A DNA stretch of 35,437 nucleotides from assembly GCF_029255185.1 (NCBI RefSeq), contig NZ_JAPUVO010000060.1:1-35437 (forward strand). Reading direction: 5' to 3'. This stretch comes from Propionivibrio sp. (GTDB taxonomy: Bacteria > Pseudomonadota > Gammaproteobacteria > Burkholderiales > Rhodocyclaceae). The position numbers and the translations under genes were made by a program. The notes under the pieces were generated by a model that had not been told where the DNA came from, did no database searches, and saw only the letters and a list, made by a program, of their open reading frames with translations. Positions 31,757-35,437 of this stretch are shown here, piece by piece (the first letter of the stretch is position 1; each line of letters begins with the position of its first letter).

Positions 31757-33030
31757 TGCCGCGTCTTTTGTATTCGATCCTGTTTTATCTTGCGCAGCCC
31801 TTGCTCTGGCTGCGCTTGTTATGGCGTTCGCGCAAACAGCCAGAGTATTTGCAGCACCTCGGCGAACGTTACGGCGTCTACCCGCAGCCGGCCCGCGGCC
31901 CGCTGTTCTGGCTGCACGTCGTCTCGGTCGGCGAAACGCGCGCCGCCGAACCGCTGATCAAAGCACTACTCGACGCCTATCCGGACCACGCCCTGCTATT
32001 GACGCATATGACGCCGACCGGCCGCGCTACCGGCGGCGAACTGATCGCAAAATACGGTACGCGGTTGAGCCAGGTTTACCTGCCCTACGATTTGCCCGAC
32101 GCCTGCGGCCGTTTCCTCGATCACTTCAAGCCGCGCCTTGGCCTGCTGATGGAAACCGAGTTGTGGCCCAACCTGATCGCCGCAGCAAAACAGCGCAGCC
32201 TGCCGCTGCTGCTGGTCAATGCTCGGCTTTCGCTGCGCTCGCAACGCGGCTACCAGCGCTTCTCGCCGCTCATTCGCCCGGCGCTCGCTGCGCTGCGCGC
32301 AGTGGCGGCGCAGACGCCAGCCGATGCCGAACGCCTGCAGGCGATTGGCGCGCGGCGCGTCAGTGTGCTCGGCAACATCAAGTTCGACGTCACCCCATCG
32401 CCGGAGAAACTGCATCTGGGCGCACTGTGGCGGCAAGTGCTCGGCGGCCGGCCGGTGTGGCTGGCCGCCAGCACGCGCGAGGGGGAAGAAGTGCTGATTC
32501 TTGACGCCTTCGCCCGCTGCCAGCGGCCCGATCTGCTGCTGCTGCTCGTTCCGCGCCACCCGCAACGTTTCGCCGAAGTCGCAGCACTGATCGAAGAACG
32601 CCAGTTCGCGCTATGTCGGCGCAGCGCAGGGGCGCTGCCTTCGCTCGCGACTCAGGTTTGGCTCGGCGACAGCATGGGCGAAATGCCGGCCTACTTCGCC
32701 GTCGCCGACCTGGCATTGATTGGCGGAACCTTGCTGGATTTTGGCGGGCAAAATCTGATCGAAGCGGCTGCTTGCGGCTGCCCGGTGCTGGTTGGGCCGC
32801 ACAGCTACAACTTTGCACAGGCCACCGCAGACGCCGTCGCCTGCGGCGCGGCGCTCAGAATTGCCGATGCCGATGACGCCGCCGGCACAGTGGACAGGCT
32901 GCTGGAGAATGGGGAAGCACTACAGGCGATGCGCCTCGCGGCAGCGAGTTTCAGTCAGGCGCATCGCGGCGCGACGGCCAGAACCCTGGCCTTGATCAAC
33001 GAGGTTACCGCGCCTCGAACAAGGGATTGA
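31756..33030 (+). CDS. waaA: 3-deoxy-D-manno-octulosonic acid (Kdo) transferase
   Basis: This 424-residue inner-membrane-associated glycosyltransferase adds Kdo to lipid A. An N-terminal hydrophobic anchor (residues 2-24, LLYSILFYLAQPLLWLRLL) is followed by HVVSVGETRAAEPLI, LMETELWPNLI, NARLSLRS, GNIKFDV and WLAASTREGEE. The C-terminal donor region has MGEMPAYFAVADLALIGGT, FGGQNLIEAAACG and PVLVGPH. The ATG at 31756 has AGGAG eight bases upstream; the longer frame from 31678 overlaps waaC and is not used. Its last 26 bases overlap the 3' end of the convergent tolC-like gene. Mono- or bifunctional Kdo addition cannot be told from the sequence by eye. Confidence 0.95.
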   Translation: MPRLLYSILFYLAQPLLWLRLLWRSRKQPEYLQHLGERYGVYPQPARGPLFWLHVVSVGETRAAEPLIKALLDAYPDHALLLTHMTPTGRATGGELIAKYGTRLSQVYLPYDLPDACGRFLDHFKPRLGLLMETELWPNLIAAAKQRSLPLLLVNARLSLRSQRGYQRFSPLIRPALAALRAVAAQTPADAERLQAIGARRVSVLGNIKFDVTPSPEKLHLGALWRQVLGGRPVWLAASTREGEEVLILDAFARCQRPDLLLLLVPRHPQRFAEVAALIEERQFALCRRSAGALPSLATQVWLGDSMGEMPAYFAVADLALIGGTLLDFGGQNLIEAAACGCPVLVGPHSYNFAQATADAVACGAALRIADADDAAGTVDRLLENGEALQAMRLAAASFSQAHRGATARTLALINEVTAPRTRD

Positions 33031-34342
33031 TCTGTTCCAGATCGGCTTCGCCAAGCGAACCGACCGCCGCCTTGAGCTTGAGCTGGGACAGCAGGGTATC
33101 GAAACGCGCCCGGGCCAAATCGCGCTTGGTCACATACACCTGCTGCTCGGCGTTGAGTACGTCGATGTTGATGCGCACGCCGACCTCGTAGCCCAGCTTG
33201 TTCGATTCAAGCGCGCTGGTACTCGAAATCAGCGCCGCGTCAAGCGCCTTGACCTGCGCCAGACCATTGACCACGCCAAGGAAGGATTGCTGCGTGTTAA
33301 GCGCGGCATTGCGCTTGGCGCTTTCCAGCGCCGCCTCGGCCGCCACACGATTGGCGACCGCCTCGCGGGTCTTGGAGTTGACGTAGCCGCCCTGGAAGAT
33401 CGGGATGTTAAGTTGCAGGCCGACATTTTGTGCCGTTGTTTCCAGACTGTCGTTACCGGCAAAAGAAAGCGCCGAATTGTTCCGACCGTAGTTGGCCACC
33501 GCATCGAGGGTCGGATAGTGTCCGGCGCGCATGCGCTCGACCTCCTTGGCCGCCACCTCGCTCGCCGCCTGCTGGGCCTGAACGAGGAAGCTGTCCTGCT
33601 CGGCGGCATCGACCCAGCGCTCCATGCTGGCGGGCTGCGGCGGCTTGAGTTCAGCCTGCGGCTTGAGCTGATTGAGCTCGCCAGAATCCTTGCCGACGAT
33701 CACGCGCAGCGTGTAGCGCTTCACGTCCAGATCATTGACCGCAGCGATTTCCTGTGCATTTGCCAGGTCGAAACGCGCCTGGGCTTCGTGTGAATCAGTG
33801 ATGGTCGCTGTCCCTACCTCGAAATTTTTCTTCGCCTGTTCGAGTTGCTGGGAAATCGCCCCCTTGTTGGCGCGCACCGCATTGAGATTCTCTAGGGCAT
33901 AGAGCACGTCGAAATACGCCTGCGCGACGCGGACAATCAAATCCTGCGCGGCTTGCGCAAAATTGGCCTCGGCCTGCACCACCTGCAATTTCCCCTGGCC
34001 GTACTGCACGTAATTCTGCCAGCGGAACAACGGCTGCGTCAGACTGACGTTATAGCCGTTGGTGTTGTAATTCTTGTTGGTACGCTGAATATCGTTAAGG
34101 TTATACCTGTTTTCGTTCCACACCGTATTGGCCGTTGCGCTGATGGTCGGCAACAAACCGGATACCCCTTGCGGCAGTTTTTCACGCAGCGCATCGGCCG
34201 TGGCGCGTGCGGCGGCGTACTGCTGGTCGTTGGCCAGCGCATCGCGATAAACCTGCATCAGATCGGCCGAAAACGCCGGCGCCGCGCAGAACAGCAGGCC
34301 AAACAGAAGAGGCAGGCGGCTTGCCGATGGCTTCAAACCCAT
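33005..34342 (-). CDS. tolC: TolC-family outer membrane channel protein
   Basis: This is a 445-residue exported trimeric outer-membrane channel for type I secretion or drug efflux. The signal peptide (MGLKPSASRLPLL to AAPAFSA, about 25 residues) precedes DLMQVYRDALANDQQYAAAR, the typical first helix. The two-fold repeated TolC architecture is visible: SLTQPLFRWQNY in the first half and LQLNIPIFQGGYVNSKTREA in the second, with the long-helix end SNKLGYEVGVRINIDVLNAEQQ. The start is ATG at 34342, with GAGG about eight bases upstream, not the longer frame at 34375. It is 22 bases after the pcm-like gene. With the HlyD-type gene further upstream it may form a secretion system, or it may serve general efflux. 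Confidence 0.93.
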   Translation of the reverse strand: MGLKPSASRLPLLFGLLFCAAPAFSADLMQVYRDALANDQQYAAARATADALREKLPQGVSGLLPTISATANTVWNENRYNLNDIQRTNKNYNTNGYNVSLTQPLFRWQNYVQYGQGKLQVVQAEANFAQAAQDLIVRVAQAYFDVLYALENLNAVRANKGAISQQLEQAKKNFEVGTATITDSHEAQARFDLANAQEIAAVNDLDVKRYTLRVIVGKDSGELNQLKPQAELKPPQPASMERWVDAAEQDSFLVQAQQAASEVAAKEVERMRAGHYPTLDAVANYGRNNSALSFAGNDSLETTAQNVGLQLNIPIFQGGYVNSKTREAVANRVAAEAALESAKRNAALNTQQSFLGVVNGLAQVKALDAALISSTSALESNKLGYEVGVRINIDVLNAEQQVYVTKRDLARARFDTLLSQLKLKAAVGSLGEADLEQINPLFEAR

Positions 34343-34364
34343 GATGCGGACCTCACAGATAAAA

Positions 34365-35036
34365 CTAAAAAACAAATTTCTTGCGTTGTTCGGCGTTGAT
34401 CAACGGCGCAACAACGGTTTCAAACACAATACTGGTATTGAAGGCATCCTCGTCGGTGCGCGTCACCAACTGCACCTGCATAGCAGGCGCCTCACCGACA
34501 ATGGCCACCAGCCGACCGCCGATCTTGAGCTGACGCAGCAGTGCCTCGGGCAGTATCGGTGTCGACCCGGAAAGAACAATTGCATCATAGGGCGCGCTGC
34601 ATGCCCAGCCTTGTGCGGCGTCACCGGTTTCCACGCTGACATTGGCAATACCGGTTTGGCCGAGATTGCCTCTGGCCGTCTCGGCCAATGTCGGATCAAT
34701 TTCAACGCTGTAAATGTACTCGGCTTTCGCTGCCAGTAGGGCAGCCATGTAGCCGCTACCGGTGCCCACTTCGAGCACCGTGTCCACATTCCGCAGGCTC
34801 AGCTCTTGCAGGATACGAGCTTCGATCTTGGGCGCCAGCATCGTCTGTCCGGGCTTGGCGCCGAGCGGAATTTCAAGATCGGCAAAAGCCAGGTCCCGAT
34901 ACGCCGCAGGAACAAAATCCTCGCGCTTAACAACCGACAGCAATTCCAGCACCGCCGGATCCAGCACATTCCAGGGACGGATCTGCTGTTCGATCATGTT
35001 GAAACGCGCCCGTTCAGTGTCCATCGCCGCTACCAT
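34365..35036 (-). CDS. Protein-L-isoaspartate O-methyltransferase family protein
   Basis: This is a 223-residue cytoplasmic SAM-dependent methyltransferase of the Pcm family, whose members begin repair of isoaspartyl residues in damaged proteins. SAM motif I is VLEVGTGSGYMAALLA near residue 80. It is preceded by KREDFVPAAYRDLAFAD and GQTMLAPKIEARILQEL, the Pcm substrate-loop region. DAIVLSGSTPILPEALLRQLKIGGRLVAIVG is motifs II-III. The loop differs from classic Pcm (usually GQTISQP), so repair activity is not certain. I chose the ATG at 35036 (GAGGA five bases upstream); an ATG at 35024 and a TTG at 35051 are also in frame. Its pairing with tolC is common in betaproteobacteria (recalled). Confidence 0.88.
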   Translation of the reverse strand: MVAAMDTERARFNMIEQQIRPWNVLDPAVLELLSVVKREDFVPAAYRDLAFADLEIPLGAKPGQTMLAPKIEARILQELSLRNVDTVLEVGTGSGYMAALLAAKAEYIYSVEIDPTLAETARGNLGQTGIANVSVETGDAAQGWACSAPYDAIVLSGSTPILPEALLRQLKIGGRLVAIVGEAPAMQVQLVTRTDEDAFNTSIVFETVVAPLINAEQRKKFVF

Positions 35037-35085
35037 GTCATTCCTCGTCAAAAGAGAGTTATGTTACTTAGCTTAACAGGGCATG

Positions 35086-35091
35086 ATTATA
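35086..35091 (-). promoter_or_regulatory. Candidate -10 element for the pcm-tolC pair
   Basis: On the minus strand TATAAT is a perfect -10 hexamer, preceded by TG (CTGTATAAT). No good -35 lies at 16-18 bases. Transcription would start near 35079, about 43 bases before the pcm-like ATG. Confidence 0.4.
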
Positions 35092-35183
35092 CAGTTTGCC
35101 ACCCTCGGCGACGCTTGGCGCACTGATCACGCTTTATCTCTTCAAAGTCGACCTGAATCTTTAGCCTCTGCCGATGCGCCTAA

Positions 35184-35437
35184 TTATCGCTCCCGCAAAC
35201 TCTCATCCTTATACTGAAGCAAGGGACTCAGGAAATACTCGATCACCCGGCGCTGGGCAGTCTTGACTTCCACGGTGACCGCCATTCCCGGTGACAGATT
35301 AACGGTCTTGTTTTCCACCTGGATCGTCGACCTTTCCAGGCTCACCCGCGCCGGAAAAATCAGCCCCCGCTTTTCGTCATTCACCGCATCGTTCGAAACG
35401 TGGGTCACCTTGGCGTTGATGGTGCCGTACTTGGTGA
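35184..35437 (-). CDS. HlyD-family type I secretion membrane fusion protein, C-terminal end only
   Basis: Only the last 83 codons are in the window; the frame stays open to the right edge. The piece shows the conserved end of type I secretion adaptors: YGTINAKVTHVSNDAV, then the beta-rich NLSPGMAVTVEVKTAQRRV, and the ending FLSPLLQYKDESLRER, which is diagnostic of HlyD/PrsE-type proteins. Such proteins are anchored in the inner membrane and bridge an ABC transporter to a TolC-type channel. The ABC transporter is expected just beyond the edge. It is 147 bases upstream of the pcm-like gene on the same strand, with a possible promoter between, so it is probably a separate transcript. Confidence 0.9.
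   Translation of the reverse strand, partial: TKYGTINAKVTHVSNDAVNDEKRGLIFPARVSLERSTIQVENKTVNLSPGMAVTVEVKTAQRRVIEYFLSPLLQYKDESLRER

Overview
The window looks like chromosome from a Gram-negative betaproteobacterium. The gmk-rpoZ-spoT block, the short 68-residue betaproteobacterial type of omega subunit, the Lipid A/LPS core genes and the tolC-pcm pair all fit the Rhodocyclales (relatives of Dechloromonas, Accumulibacter or Propionivibrio). That placement is inference from gene content and protein style; no 16S or marker search was possible. I saw no tRNA, rRNA, insertion sequence or CRISPR array.

Layout from left to right. (1) 1-2787, minus strand: the N-terminal 929 residues of a very large exported protein made of tandem bacterial Ig-like domains. 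It runs off the left edge, and its DNA is a near-perfect 288/576-base tandem repeat. (2) 2788-3112: a gene-free leader with small palindromes. (3) 3113-7982, minus: glpK (glycerol kinase) preceded by an overlapping frdABCD quinol:fumarate reductase operon. (4) 8108-13237, minus: a tight gmk-rpoZ-spoT-dadA-tatD series, so nucleotide metabolism, RNA polymerase omega, the stringent response and D-amino acid oxidation are read together. (5) 13385-18249, plus: five consecutive exported proteins. They are a small two-cysteine protein, a COG3014-like lipoprotein, a caspase-fold peptidase with a C-terminal YcfL-like domain, an LpoB-like lipoprotein and a CsgG/LpoB-like periplasmic protein. (6) 18557-24700, plus: gltB-gltD (glutamate synthase) behind a leader with a possible attenuator. 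(7) 24777-28744, plus: a three-TM winged-helix protein of unknown role, then glmU-glmS (UDP-GlcNAc synthesis). (8) 28764-30745, minus: rmlD and rmlB (dTDP-rhamnose branch). (9) 30803-33030, plus: waaC and waaA (heptose and Kdo transfer to lipid A). (10) 33005-35437, minus: tolC-like outer membrane channel, Pcm-family methyltransferase and the C-terminal end of an HlyD-type type I secretion adaptor that runs off the right edge.

Functionally the window is dominated by cell-envelope construction: amino sugars, rhamnose, LPS inner core, PBP activation, outer-membrane efflux/secretion and a giant repeat protein. It also carries nitrogen assimilation (GOGAT) and anaerobic respiration (fumarate reductase). 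The two parts most worth following are the five-gene exported cluster around the caspase-YcfL fusion and LpoB, and the giant Ig-repeat protein. The latter is easy to miss because its reading frame has no stop inside the window.

Many starts are not the longest possible open frame. I moved several to the codon with a Shine-Dalgarno match, including GTG starts for frdA and frdC. TTG starts are the best choice for dadA and rmlB.
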